A stretch of DNA of 23,563 nt from Nitrosomonadales bacterium (lineage in GTDB: Bacteria; Pseudomonadota; Gammaproteobacteria; Burkholderiales; Sulfuricellaceae): contig PQAG01000056.1 of the NCBI GenBank assembly GCA_003104895.1, positions 1 through 23,563 on the forward strand, read 5' to 3'. The notes under the pieces were generated by a model that did no database searches, was not told where the DNA came from, and was given only the letters and a program-made list of their open reading frames with translations. A program made the position numbers and the translations under genes. The stretch's first letter is position 1. Each line of letters opens with the position of its first letter. This document shows positions 1-7,371 of this stretch, piece by piece.

Positions 1-886
1 GTAAATTCCTGCCGCGCTCTACATCGGCCGAATAGGTGTAGTTGAATGCGCTCAGATAGTGCTTGCCGCCATCGTCATGCTCCGCTGCCAGCACGAACTT
101 GGCCCGGCGCGGGCCATGGTCGTGACCGCCCTGTTCCGGTTTTTTTTCGTCCAGCTTGAAGTCGCGCGGGAAAAGAACCGTCACCATGCCTTTTTCGTCG
201 CTGACGAAGGTAGTCTTGGTGCCGAACTCGGTTTCCATCCTGACTTCATTTTTTGCCAGCGGCTGGCCGTTGAAGCGCAGCAGAAATTGCCACTTCTCGC
301 TCTCGCGCCAGGCGCCATGCTCGCGCGGGAGAGGCTGGGGGATGATTTCCAGCTCGTGCTTCTGCTCAAGCAGCAGCCTGGTTGGCGCTGGTCCTGGCTC
401 GCCGAAGTAGTAGGGGGTAGAGGCCACCATGACCTGATCCTCTGTCTCCTGCCGGGCAGTGACCCAGTAGTAGTTGCCAAGTTTTGGCAGCGCCTTGATT
501 GCAGTGCCCTCGGGGGCAAGCGGTACCTGCCGGCGTGCGCCTTTAGCCCTGGGGTCCGGAGCGAAAACCTCGAAAGCTGCCACTTCAATATTTTTCGCCG
601 CCAGGCCCGCGCTCATCCGGTCACGCTCTCCGCGGCGCATCACCGGCGTGATCAGCGGGTATTCCGTCCAGCCGCGGCCCCGCCGCTTGCCCTGTTCGGG
701 TGCCGCCGTCGGCTCCACTCTGCCAGCCGGAGGCTGCGCAACACCATGAGCATGGTGCTGGTGATCAACGGCCATGCCGAAGGGTGCCTGGATCGAGCGC
801 TTGGCGCCTGAATTATCGTCGGCCGTCGCCATGCTTAATGGCGCCATCAGGGATGCAGCCAGGAAAATGCTCACATGAATATGCAT
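1..886 (-). CDS. DUF4198-like periplasmic protein, partial (C-terminus off the left edge)
   Basis: The frame is open from an ATG at 886 down to base 1, giving about 295 codons with no stop. It begins with a short hydrophobic signal-like segment (residues 3-20, ending SMATA), then a His-rich patch (DHQHHAHG) near residue 42. The C-terminal half (about 190-260) has the beta-rich 'FNGQPLAKNEV...TFVSDEKGMVTVLFP' pattern typical of DUF4198/NikM-like domains, which occur beside metal or siderophore uptake systems. The start lies 19 bp after the stop of the TonB-dependent receptor and has a GGAAA ribosome site, so the two genes probably share a transcript. Inference: an exported accessory protein for the substrate of the receptor, perhaps a metal ion given the histidines. 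The family call is by pattern and is not certain; the end is not visible. Confidence 0.7.
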   Translation of the reverse strand, partial: MHIHVSIFLAASLMAPLSMATADDNSGAKRSIQAPFGMAVDHQHHAHGVAQPPAGRVEPTAAPEQGKRRGRGWTEYPLITPVMRRGERDRMSAGLAAKNIEVAAFEVFAPDPRAKGARRQVPLAPEGTAIKALPKLGNYYWVTARQETEDQVMVASTPYYFGEPGPAPTRLLLEQKHELEIIPQPLPREHGAWRESEKWQFLLRFNGQPLAKNEVRMETEFGTKTTFVSDEKGMVTVLFPRDFKLDEKKPEQGGHDHGPRRAKFVLAAEHDDGGKHYLSAFNYTYSADVERGRNL

Positions 887-905
887 GATTATTTCCGATA
901 GCCGA

Positions 906-3194
906 TTAGAAGGTTGCGGACACGCCTGCTGTCCAGGAGCGGGGCCTGCCGACGACAATCGACAAGTCATTGGCGTTGTAGACTTTGTCGTAATTACCGG
1001 TCAGGTAATCAGCCGCATCGTTGGTGCCGCGGGCAATGGACCAGTATTTTCGGTCGAACAGGTTGTCTACTCTTGCGAACAGAGACCATTTGGCTCCCAG
1101 CGGCCCTTTATCCCTGATGTCATAGTTGGCATGCAGATGGAACAGCGTGCGCCCGGGCTGTTTCTCCTGATTGATTTCATCGGCCCATGACCAGGATTTG
1201 GCATCCATTTCAAGAGCCAAACGGAACCGCTCATTGGGCTGCCAGCCTGCTGTCGTGTTCAGGCTGTGACGTGGCACTCGCGGCACCGATTTGCCGGTGT
1301 TATTGAAATGCGCGAGGGTCGGGCTGGGGACATAGGGGCTGCCCAGGGTTTGATAATAATTCTCGTAGTCGGTGAAAATCGCCCGGATATAGCTGTAGGC
1401 CATATCCAGGGTGTACTCGCGCTTGCGGTCGCTCTTCAGGGACAGCTCGAAACCGCGATTGCGCACGCCGCCGATGTTGTCGTACATTTCCTGGGCCGTC
1501 GTCGTGGAGGTGCTGTACTGGCCGACGGTGCTCATGATGTAGTCCTTGCGGTCAACCTGGTACACGGCGGACTCGACCTCGATTGGAATTCCGAACAGAC
1601 TGGTTCTTGACCTGGCCCCCAGCTCCATGTTGATTGCCTGTTCCGGGCGGAGATTTTCGTTATTTGCCACCTTGGTGCTGGTCGGCGAGATGCTGCCGTT
1701 ATAGAGTTGCTCGGCCGTGGGTGCGCGGAAACCTGTGGAAATGTTGCCGAAGAGGTCCATGTCGTTGCTCACGGCGTAATTTGCACCTCCGCGCCATGAC
1801 GTTACATTGAAGGATTTGCTGCGCGTGAAGGGCGTGGTGATCTCACGGGTTTTGTCAGTCGCATAATCCAGGGCAAGGTTGTCATAGCGTCCATTCGCCG
1901 TCAGCGTCCAGCGTGGCGCAGGCACAAATTTCAATTCGCCATAAATGGCATTGACGGCCTCGTCCGTGACGCTATCGGTAAATACTTCCCCGGCCTTCAC
2001 TAGGTTGGCCGCCGAGCAGGTATAAGGGAAGGAGAAGTCCACCTTGGTACAGTAATCCACCCTGGCCGTGTTGAAGTTCTCATATTTGTTGCGCCGCAGA
2101 TCCACGCCCGTCAGCCAGCCCAGCCCGCCAGACGATGCACGCCATTCACCCTTCATTCCTCGCTGGATCTGGTGATAGTCATTGTTGGTGGTATAGAGCT
2201 CCTGTCCGCCCGGGCTGGAATCGCTGATTGCCTGGCCATTCGCAGCCACCCGCTGGGGCGAGGACCAAAAGGAAGTATGGTCGCGGTATTCATAGGCCAT
2301 TGCCAGAATGTTGCTGGTTGCGGTCAGATCGTTCGAATAGGTCATATTCAGCTTCTGCAGTTCGACATCATATTTCCGGGTGTAGTCCCGGCCGATGGAC
2401 CCCGTCGGGTCGAGTTCCGCCTGGGTCGCGCCTTTCACCGAACCGTGCTTGTCCTTGAGGCGGCCGGATTTTTCAAACCCGAAGGTCAAATCCGAAGTGT
2501 CCGACAGAAACATGCGCAGATTCCCGTCCATGTAGCTGGTCTTGTAGCCAGACTGCCAGTAGTAATCATCGCTTTGTCGCTCGGTAACCTGAATATGGCC
2601 GCTACCCCAGTCGTTGGCAAAACCGGCCCGTGCGAGTTGCCGGTTGTAGCCGTAGGCGCCGGCATCGGCGCCGAAGGTAAGGCCTTTGTATTTGGCGCCA
2701 CGCTTGGTGGTAATGATCACCGCGCCGACCAGGGCGTCCTCGCCGAACAGGTAGGAGGCGCCGCCCTTGATAACCCTGATGGATTCGATGTTGTCGAGAT
2801 CGATGTTGACCTTGCCGGTGCGTTCGAATACCGGCACCCCGTCGATCACAATCGCCACCCCCGGCTTTTCGCCCATATAGCGCTGATTCTCGATGCCGCG
2901 CAGCTTGATCTTGATCTCGTCGCCACTGGAAAGATCAGCTGTAACGCCGGGAATGGACTGGAGAATCTGGATCATGTTTTCCGGCCGTTTCTCATCCACC
3001 GTCTGGCCGCTGATTACGTGGACGCTGGATGGCTCGTCGCGCTTGGAAGCAAAGCGGTCATCGATGGTGGTCGAGGTGACAACCACTTCATCCATTTTCT
3101 GCGCCACGCCTGGAATGGTGTCGGCAAAGGCACCTCCCATGGCTCCGGCACAAAGAACGGCGACGATGCGGCTGATTGGTTTCACATTTAGCAT
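906..3194 (-). CDS. TonB-dependent outer-membrane receptor
   Basis: 762 residues, normal for the family. A signal peptide covers residues 1-24 (cleavage after GAFA), followed by a TonB box (DEVVVTS, 35-41). The plug domain follows, with 'MIQILQSIPGV', 'IKLRGIE', 'VAIVIDGVPV' and 'IESIRVIKGGASYLFGEDALVGAVIITTK'-type motifs; after it comes a long alternating beta-barrel ending in the classic C-terminal Phe (SATF). It imports an unknown ligand (siderophore, metal chelate or cobalamin) across the outer membrane using TonB energy. A GGGAG ribosome site precedes the ATG. The gene has a leader with two hairpins and is followed after 19 bp by the DUF4198-like gene. The barrel alone does not reveal the substrate. 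No TonB/ExbBD genes are in the window. Confidence 0.95.
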   Translation of the reverse strand: MLNVKPISRIVAVLCAGAMGGAFADTIPGVAQKMDEVVVTSTTIDDRFASKRDEPSSVHVISGQTVDEKRPENMIQILQSIPGVTADLSSGDEIKIKLRGIENQRYMGEKPGVAIVIDGVPVFERTGKVNIDLDNIESIRVIKGGASYLFGEDALVGAVIITTKRGAKYKGLTFGADAGAYGYNRQLARAGFANDWGSGHIQVTERQSDDYYWQSGYKTSYMDGNLRMFLSDTSDLTFGFEKSGRLKDKHGSVKGATQAELDPTGSIGRDYTRKYDVELQKLNMTYSNDLTATSNILAMAYEYRDHTSFWSSPQRVAANGQAISDSSPGGQELYTTNNDYHQIQRGMKGEWRASSGGLGWLTGVDLRRNKYENFNTARVDYCTKVDFSFPYTCSAANLVKAGEVFTDSVTDEAVNAIYGELKFVPAPRWTLTANGRYDNLALDYATDKTREITTPFTRSKSFNVTSWRGGANYAVSNDMDLFGNISTGFRAPTAEQLYNGSISPTSTKVANNENLRPEQAINMELGARSRTSLFGIPIEVESAVYQVDRKDYIMSTVGQYSTSTTTAQEMYDNIGGVRNRGFELSLKSDRKREYTLDMAYSYIRAIFTDYENYYQTLGSPYVPSPTLAHFNNTGKSVPRVPRHSLNTTAGWQPNERFRLALEMDAKSWSWADEINQEKQPGRTLFHLHANYDIRDKGPLGAKWSLFARVDNLFDRKYWSIARGTNDAADYLTGNYDKVYNANDLSIVVGRPRSWTAGVSATF

Positions 3195-3214
3195 TTTCTT
3201 CTCCCTGAAAACGG

Positions 3215-3232
3215 CATCCTGTTTCCAGGATG
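3215..3232 (-). promoter_or_regulatory. GAAA-tetraloop hairpin in the receptor leader
   Basis: Read on the minus strand, CATCCTG-GAAA-CAGGATG forms a perfect 7-bp stem closed by a GNRA tetraloop. It lies 20 bases upstream of the receptor start codon and just before its GGGAG ribosome site. The position suggests a role in translation initiation or mRNA stability. No regulator is identifiable. Confidence 0.5.
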
Positions 3233-3275
3233 TCCATGTCCTTAATTCAAGAGCCGTATGTTAAATGTGAAAGTT

Positions 3276-3331
3276 CCCGGAAAACATGCGGCCTATTGCC
3301 GCGCGGCAACAGACCGCATGTTTTTGCCGGG
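3276..3331. terminator. 56-bp imperfect palindrome: bidirectional terminator or attenuator
   Basis: Outer arms CCCGG (3276-3280) and CCGGG (3327-3331) enclose perfect 11-bp arms AAAACATGCGG (3281-3291) and CCGCATGTTTT (3314-3324). Inside these lies the 14-bp palindrome TTGCCGCGCGGCAA (3296-3309). The A/T tracts at the stem base give a U-run on either transcript. It sits between the stop of the Sel1 gene and the receptor start, both on the minus strand. It is therefore either the terminator of the Sel1 gene or an attenuator in the receptor leader. Confidence 0.6.
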
Positions 3332-3403
3332 ATTGAGGGGGTGATATTAAGAAAACTTGATCTGAATCATTTTCCTGCGGGCAGGTTTTTGCTATAGGGT
3401 GAG

Positions 3404-3874
3404 TTATTGGCGCAGCATGCCCCAGTTCATCTCCGCCAGTTGCCGCTGCCATTTCTCCCACTGTGCGTGGTTGTGATGCATGGTGTGATGCTTGCGGTTC
3501 ATGGCGAACCATTTTTGCGCTTCCGCTTCATTCGCGGCCACGCCTTCACCGCGCAGATACATCAGGCCGAGGTAGTACTGGGATTCCTGGTCGCCCTGCT
3601 CAGCCGCCTTGCGGTACCATTTCATGGCCTCGACAGGATTCTGTGCCGTGCCATCGCCGTCCTGCAGCATGCGCGCCACGTTGTACTGGGCATCCACCTG
3701 CCCTTTTTCGGCCAGGACCAGCCAGATTTTGAAGGCGGTTTTGTAATCCTGTTGCCGGTGCGCCGCGGCGCCGCGGTCAAAATCCTCTTCGGTGCCGGCA
3801 TGGGCGGCTGTTGCGCCCAGAGCGAGCAGAAATGGTGCAAAGGCAAGCAGGCGGGCAAGGCGGGCCGGGATCAT
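3404..3874 (-). CDS. Secreted Sel1-repeat protein
   Basis: 156 residues. Residues 1-26 are a clear signal peptide (hydrophobic core, cleavage after AHA). Residues 35-125 hold about two and a half Sel1-like (TPR-type) helical repeats with the diagnostic 'A..GQVDAQYNVARMLQDG' and 'A.WYRKAAEQGDQESQYYLGLMYLRGEG' patterns. A His/Trp-rich tail follows (HHTMHHNHAQW), which might bind metal. A strong AAGGAGA site precedes the ATG. Sel1 repeats mediate protein-protein contacts; a periplasmic scaffold role is inferred. It is probably a single-gene transcript with its own promoter, bounded by the hairpin at 3276-3331. The partner is unknown. Confidence 0.85.
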   Translation of the reverse strand: MIPARLARLLAFAPFLLALGATAAHAGTEEDFDRGAAAHRQQDYKTAFKIWLVLAEKGQVDAQYNVARMLQDGDGTAQNPVEAMKWYRKAAEQGDQESQYYLGLMYLRGEGVAANEAEAQKWFAMNRKHHTMHHNHAQWEKWQRQLAEMNWGMLRQ

Positions 3875-3918
3875 TTTGGCTATCTCCTTAATCTGTGAAG
3901 GTTGATCGGTATGCTGAA

Positions 3919-3946
3919 ATCATAGCGGGATTGGGGTAAAGGCAAA
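3919..3946 (-). promoter_or_regulatory. Candidate sigma-70 promoter of the Sel1 gene
   Basis: On the minus strand, TTTGCC (3941-3946) and TATGAT (3919-3924) are separated by 16 bp. The -10 is close to consensus and the -35 is weak. It is placed about 45 bp before the Sel1 start codon. Confidence 0.4.
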
Positions 3947-3962
3947 ATGTGACCTGATGTCG

Positions 3963-3979
3963 CGCGGCAAGCTGCCGCG
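3963..3979. other. Short perfect hairpin CGCGGCA-AGC-TGCCGCG
   Basis: A 7-bp stem with a 3-base loop lies just upstream of the Sel1 promoter, downstream of the cyd operon. There is no T-run on either side, so it is at best a weak terminator or a binding site. The GCGCGGCAA string also occurs in the palindrome at 3296-3309. Confidence 0.3.
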
Positions 3980-4033
3980 GGCCGCAAGGCAGCCTGCCAG
4001 GATGGTGATGGTTTGCCGGGGGGTGAATACGGG

Positions 4034-4064
4034 CGGAGGAGCCCTGACTTGTGAAACTCCTCCG
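4034..4064 (-). terminator. Hairpin after cydX, possible end of the cyd operon
   Basis: CGGAGGAG (4034-4041) and CTCCTCCG (4057-4064) form a perfect 8-bp stem with a 15-base loop, 30 bp beyond the cydX stop. There is no U-run downstream on the minus strand, so termination efficiency is uncertain. Confidence 0.4.
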
Positions 4065-4094
4065 GCCATCGTTGCTGCGTTCAGTGCCTCAATG

Positions 4095-4196
4095 CTATTC
4101 CCGCTCCCGGCCATCCCTTGATTCGAGCCACAGGACATTGATCACGGCGAAGAATACAGCGAAGCCCAAGCCCAGAACCCAAGTGAAATACCACAT
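4095..4196 (-). CDS. cydX: CydX, small subunit of cytochrome bd oxidase
   Basis: A 33-codon ORF starting MWYFTWVLGLG and containing INVLWLE, ending with a charged tail (ESRDGRERE). This matches the CydX pattern (E. coli CydX starts MWYFAWILG), with one transmembrane helix followed by the conserved Glu that sits near heme d. It begins 15 bp after the cydB stop with a strong AAGGAG ribosome site, so it is the last gene of cydPABX. CydX stabilises the heme environment of the CydAB complex in the inner membrane. Length, start motif and position all agree with the family. Confidence 0.93.
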   Translation of the reverse strand: MWYFTWVLGLGFAVFFAVINVLWLESRDGRERE

Positions 4197-4211
4197 GATT
4201 TGACTCCTTTC

Positions 4212-5348
4212 TCAGTAAAGAACCTTGTCGTTGGCGCGGATGTAGTCGCCGGTCAGCTTGCCGCGCATCACCCGGTAGGCCCAGCCGGTATAGCCCAGCA
4301 CGATGGGGGTGAAGATCAGCGCTACCCAGAACATCACCCCCAGGGTGTAGTGGCTGGAGGTGGCATCCCAGGCGGTGAGGCTGGAGCGTGGGCTGGAGGA
4401 CGACGGCATGATGAAGGGGAACAGGGATACCCCGGCGGTGCCGATGATGCCAAGACAGGCCAGCGACGAGCCGGCGAAAGCCAGCAGTGTCCTGTCCGAG
4501 CGCACCATGAGGACGGCGATCAGTGCGCCTCCCAGGCCGATGGCGGGAACCAGCCACAGCAGCGGGATTTTGCCGTAGTTGGCGAGCCAGCCGCCGGGAA
4601 CGCGGGCAACTTCCTTCATCAGCGGGTTCAAAGCCACATTGGCGTCGATGGCCGAGGTTATCGCATAGCCATCCATGCCGGATACCCACACGCCCGCGGC
4701 CGCGAATCCCGCAATCAGCAGCACACCGGACAGCGTGGCGGCTTTTTGGGCGCGTGCCTGCAAATCGCCTTCCGTGCGGTGCGCAAGGAAGGTGGCGCCT
4801 TGCAGGGCGAGCATGGATAAACTTACCACCCCGGTCAGCAGGGCTAAGGGGTTGAGCAGCGCCCAGAAGCTGCCGGTGTAAAACGAGCGCATTGACTCGT
4901 CGAAGTGGAACGGCACGCCCTGCAGGAGGTTGCCGAAGGCCACGCCGAACACCAGTGAAGGCACGGCGCTGCCGGCAAACAGACCCCAGTCCCAGAAATT
5001 GCGCCATGCCGGATCGGGCAGCTTGGAGCGGTAATCGAAGCCCACCGGGCGGAAGAACAGGGCGAACAGCACCAGAAGCAGGGCCCAGTACATGCCAGAA
5101 AATGCAGTGGCGTAGACGAAGGGCCAGGCGGCGAAGATGGCGCCCCCGGCGGTGATGAACCACACCTGGTTGCCGTCCCAGTGGGGCGCGACGGCGTTGA
5201 TCATCACGCGCCGTTCGACATCGTTTTTTCCCAGGAACGGGAGCAGCATGCCCACCCCCATGTCGTGGCCGTCCATGATGGCGAAGCCGATGAGCAGAAC
5301 GCCCACCAGCAGCCACCAGATGAGTTTCAGTGTTTCGTAATCCAGCAT
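4212..5348 (-). CDS. cydB: Cytochrome bd ubiquinol oxidase subunit II
   Basis: 378 residues, essentially the length of E. coli CydB (379). It is a polytopic membrane protein with about eight or nine helices. Family hallmarks near the N-terminus are 'FAIMDGHDMGVGMLLPFLG', 'MINAVAPHWDGNQVWFITAGGAIFAAWP' and 'FRPVGFDYRSKL'. The C-terminus has 'SSHYTLGVMFWVALIFTPIVLGYTGWAY'-type sequence. With CydA it forms the heme b558/b595/d quinol:O2 oxidoreductase, which has high oxygen affinity and does not pump protons. It begins 14 bp after the cydA stop with an AAGGAA ribosome site and is followed by cydX. Confidence 0.97.
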   Translation of the reverse strand: MLDYETLKLIWWLLVGVLLIGFAIMDGHDMGVGMLLPFLGKNDVERRVMINAVAPHWDGNQVWFITAGGAIFAAWPFVYATAFSGMYWALLLVLFALFFRPVGFDYRSKLPDPAWRNFWDWGLFAGSAVPSLVFGVAFGNLLQGVPFHFDESMRSFYTGSFWALLNPLALLTGVVSLSMLALQGATFLAHRTEGDLQARAQKAATLSGVLLIAGFAAAGVWVSGMDGYAITSAIDANVALNPLMKEVARVPGGWLANYGKIPLLWLVPAIGLGGALIAVLMVRSDRTLLAFAGSSLACLGIIGTAGVSLFPFIMPSSSSPRSSLTAWDATSSHYTLGVMFWVALIFTPIVLGYTGWAYRVMRGKLTGDYIRANDKVLY

Positions 5349-5362
5349 GATTTCGTTTCCTT

Positions 5363-6919
5363 TTATGCGTTGGCCATGTTCAGCGTGGCGGCGGGTTCGT
5401 CATGGCCGTCCGGACCGCGCCGGGCGTACTTGAACATCAAAAACATCTCGGCGATGAGCAGCAGGGTGTAAAAACCCAGAAAGCCTGCCAGCGATCCCCA
5501 CAGGCTGGCCGCCGAGAGGGAGGACGCGGACAGGTGGGTGGGCAGCATGCCATGCACCGTCCAGGGCTGCCGGCCGTATTCGGCGACGATCCAGCCCAGG
5601 TGGCAGGCAAGCCAGGGCAGGGGCAGCGACCAGAAGGCCCATTTCAGGAGCCACGGCTTGCTTTCGAAACTGCCCCTGGCGCTATGCCAGAACGAGAACG
5701 CGAACAGCGCCAGCATGGAGAAGGCGATCAGCACCATGCCGCGGAAAGTCCAGAACAGCGGCGCGACCCTGGGCACCGAATCCTGCGCGGCCTGGCCGAT
5801 CATCTGGGGCGTGGCTTCGCTTGCCCGCTCGGTGTATTTCTTGACCAGCAGGCCATAACCCATGTCCTTCTCGTGCTCCCCGAAGCGGGCGCGCGCGGCT
5901 TCGTCCTGCGGGTTTTTGCGCATGGCTTCCAGGGCGGTGACGGCCTCGATGCCGGAGACGATGCGTTGCCTGTTTTCCGCGCGGATCTCGCGGATGCCCG
6001 GCAGCACCTCGCCGGTCGAGCGGGTGGCGATCAGCCCCAGCACGTAGGGGATGCGCACTTCCCAGTCGTTGGACTGCTTTTCCTCGTTGGGCCAGGCCAG
6101 CAGATTGAAGGCGGCGGGTGCGGGCTCGCTTTCCCACATGGCCTCGATGGCGGCCAGTTTGGATTTCTGGCTTTCGGACACTGCATAACCGGATTCGTCC
6201 CCCAGCACGATGACGGAAAGCGCCGAGGCCAGGCCGAAGGCGGCGGCGATGCGGAAGGAGCGGCGCGCGAATTCCAGGTGCCGGCCCTTCATCAGGTACC
6301 AGGAGGAGATTGCCAGCACGAAGATGGAGCCGGTGACATAACCCGCGGAGACGGTGTGCACGAACTTGGCCTGAGCCGCCGGATTGAACACCAGCGCCCA
6401 GAAATCCTGCAGCTCCATGCGCATGGTGACGGGATTGAAGGCCGAGCCCACAGGGTCCTGCATCCAGCCGTTGGCGATCAGGATGAGCACGGCGGAGAGG
6501 TTGGTGGCCAGCGCCATGAGGGCGGTGACGGCCAAATGACCCGCCTTGGAGAGCCGGTCCCAGCCGAAAAAAAACAGCCCCGCCATGGTGGATTCCAGGA
6601 AAAAGGCCATCAGTCCCTCGATGGCCAGCGGCGCGCCGAAGATGTCGCCCACGTAATGGGAGTAATAGGCCCAGTTGGTGCCGAACTGGAATTCCATGGT
6701 CAGCCCGGTGGTGACGCCAAGGGCGAAGTTGATGCCGTAGAGCTTGCCCCAGAAACGGGTCATCTCCTTGTAGATGGGCCTGCCGCTCATCACGTAGGCC
6801 GCCTCCATCGCCACCAGCAGCCACGACAGCCCCAGCGTCAGCGGCACGAAGAGAAAGTGATACAGGGCCGTCGCGGCGAATTGCAGCCGCGACAGATCAA
6901 CAACGGACGGGTCGATCAT
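5363..6919 (-). CDS. cydA: Cytochrome bd ubiquinol oxidase subunit I
   Basis: 518 residues, close to E. coli CydA. Heme ligands align with a constant offset of two from E. coli numbering: His21 (H19, heme b595), His188 (H186, b558) and Met395 (M393, b558). The IEGLMAFFLEST motif carries the two conserved acidic residues of the proton/heme d region. The quinol-binding Q-loop is present ('GDESGY...SESQKSKLAA') and is of the long type, with a C-terminal extension (about 285-375). A strong AGGAGG site precedes the ATG, and the start overlaps the 3' end of cydP by 22 bp, suggesting translational coupling. It oxidises quinol and reduces O2 at low oxygen tension. Confidence 0.98.
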   Translation of the reverse strand: MIDPSVVDLSRLQFAATALYHFLFVPLTLGLSWLLVAMEAAYVMSGRPIYKEMTRFWGKLYGINFALGVTTGLTMEFQFGTNWAYYSHYVGDIFGAPLAIEGLMAFFLESTMAGLFFFGWDRLSKAGHLAVTALMALATNLSAVLILIANGWMQDPVGSAFNPVTMRMELQDFWALVFNPAAQAKFVHTVSAGYVTGSIFVLAISSWYLMKGRHLEFARRSFRIAAAFGLASALSVIVLGDESGYAVSESQKSKLAAIEAMWESEPAPAAFNLLAWPNEEKQSNDWEVRIPYVLGLIATRSTGEVLPGIREIRAENRQRIVSGIEAVTALEAMRKNPQDEAARARFGEHEKDMGYGLLVKKYTERASEATPQMIGQAAQDSVPRVAPLFWTFRGMVLIAFSMLALFAFSFWHSARGSFESKPWLLKWAFWSLPLPWLACHLGWIVAEYGRQPWTVHGMLPTHLSASSLSAASLWGSLAGFLGFYTLLLIAEMFLMFKYARRGPDGHDEPAATLNMANA

Positions 6920-7190
6920 TGTTACCTCCTATTGAAACGGGAAAAAAAGGGGATAGGGAGAGGCGGCTAGCCATATGCGCGGGGTCAATTCCGACGCGCT
7001 GGCCGCTGACGAAGGCGGCCCACAGCAGCCAAAGCAGGGCGATCTTGAGCAGAAGCACGATGGAGAGATGGCGCACAAGCGGTTTGCCGCGTAGCGCCCG
7101 GACCCATTTAACGGGCCAGGAAGCCAGCTCGCTGTCTGCGCGGACAGACGAAAACCTGCATGGGTTTTCCATGAGCATGCTCCCGTTCAT
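6897..7190 (-). CDS. cydP: CydP-like small membrane subunit of cytochrome bd
   Basis: Up to 97 residues with one transmembrane helix (about 45-62, 'SIVLLLKIALLWLLWAAFVSG') preceded by a basic 'RGKPLVRHL' segment. This is the layout of the CydP (putative small cytochrome oxidase subunit) family found upstream of cydA in many proteobacteria. It overlaps cydA by 22 bp and is the first gene of the operon. The most upstream ATG (7190) lacks a ribosome site. The in-frame ATG at 7172 has GGGAG seven bases upstream and is the likelier start, giving about 91 residues. The tail is Pro/Ser-rich. The family call rests on the helix, size and position. Confidence 0.8.
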   Translation of the reverse strand: MNGSMLMENPCRFSSVRADSELASWPVKWVRALRGKPLVRHLSIVLLLKIALLWLLWAAFVSGQRVGIDPAHMASRLSLSPFFPVSIGGNNDRPVRC

Positions 7191-7210
7191 TTTTGTTAAG
7201 GATTTTCAGG

Positions 7211-7227
7211 CGGCCTATCTTAGGCCG
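7211..7227 (-). promoter_or_regulatory. Palindrome overlapping a candidate cyd -10 box
   Basis: CGGCCTA-TCT-TAGGCCG is a perfect 7-bp inverted repeat. On the minus strand its centre contains TAAGAT (7217-7222), a plausible -10, with TTTCAC 16 bp upstream as a weak -35. This could be the cydP promoter with an operator on the -10, or a leader hairpin if transcription starts further upstream. Confidence 0.4.
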
Positions 7228-7260
7228 GTTTGGGTGGGGTGAAATGTGTCGTGAGGCCGC

Positions 7261-7290
7261 GCGCGACAATTTATCGCGCTGGTATCGCGC
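7261..7290. promoter_or_regulatory. Candidate RegA/RegR operator in the cyd-regA divergent region
   Basis: GCGCGA-N7-TCGCGC (7261-7279) is an inverted repeat, followed by a second TATCGCGCT copy 11 bp later (7283-7291). The core at 7263-7277 matches the RegR consensus, recalled as GNGRCRTTNNGNCGC, at 13 of 15 positions. It lies about 40 bp upstream of the candidate cyd -10 and just upstream of the candidate regA -35. From there it could serve both operons. Confidence 0.55.
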
Positions 7291-7294
7291 TGAC

Positions 7295-7323
7295 TTGCGA
7301 TTACAATTTGTTAACACTATTCG
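7295..7323 (+). promoter_or_regulatory. Candidate promoter of the first regA gene
   Basis: TTGCGA (7295-7300) and TATTCG (7318-7323) are separated by 17 bp. Both boxes are only partial matches. It is followed by a leader of about 45 bases before the ATG at 7372. Confidence 0.3.
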
Positions 7324-7371
7324 GCAGTGACGCTGTCGGCAGCCTGGTTTAATTAACCCAATTGGATTCAA

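Noticed and set aside
3340..3375. Possible Fur box upstream of the receptor
   Set aside because: The best 19-bp alignment to the classical Fur consensus reaches only about 12 matches, too weak to report.
4081..5316. 411-codon frame on the same strand as cydB
   Set aside because: It is a shifted reading of cydB; the translation is Arg/Pro/His-rich and lacks membrane segments, whereas the cydB frame matches the family end to end.
5402..6970. Open frame of 522 codons antisense to cydA
   Set aside because: It mirrors the cydA codon pattern in a GC-rich genome; the translation is His/Gln/Gly-rich with no domain, and cydA has all heme ligands.
7191..7371. FNR-type site in the cyd promoter region
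   Set aside because: No TTGAT-N4-ATCAA-like sequence was found by eye.
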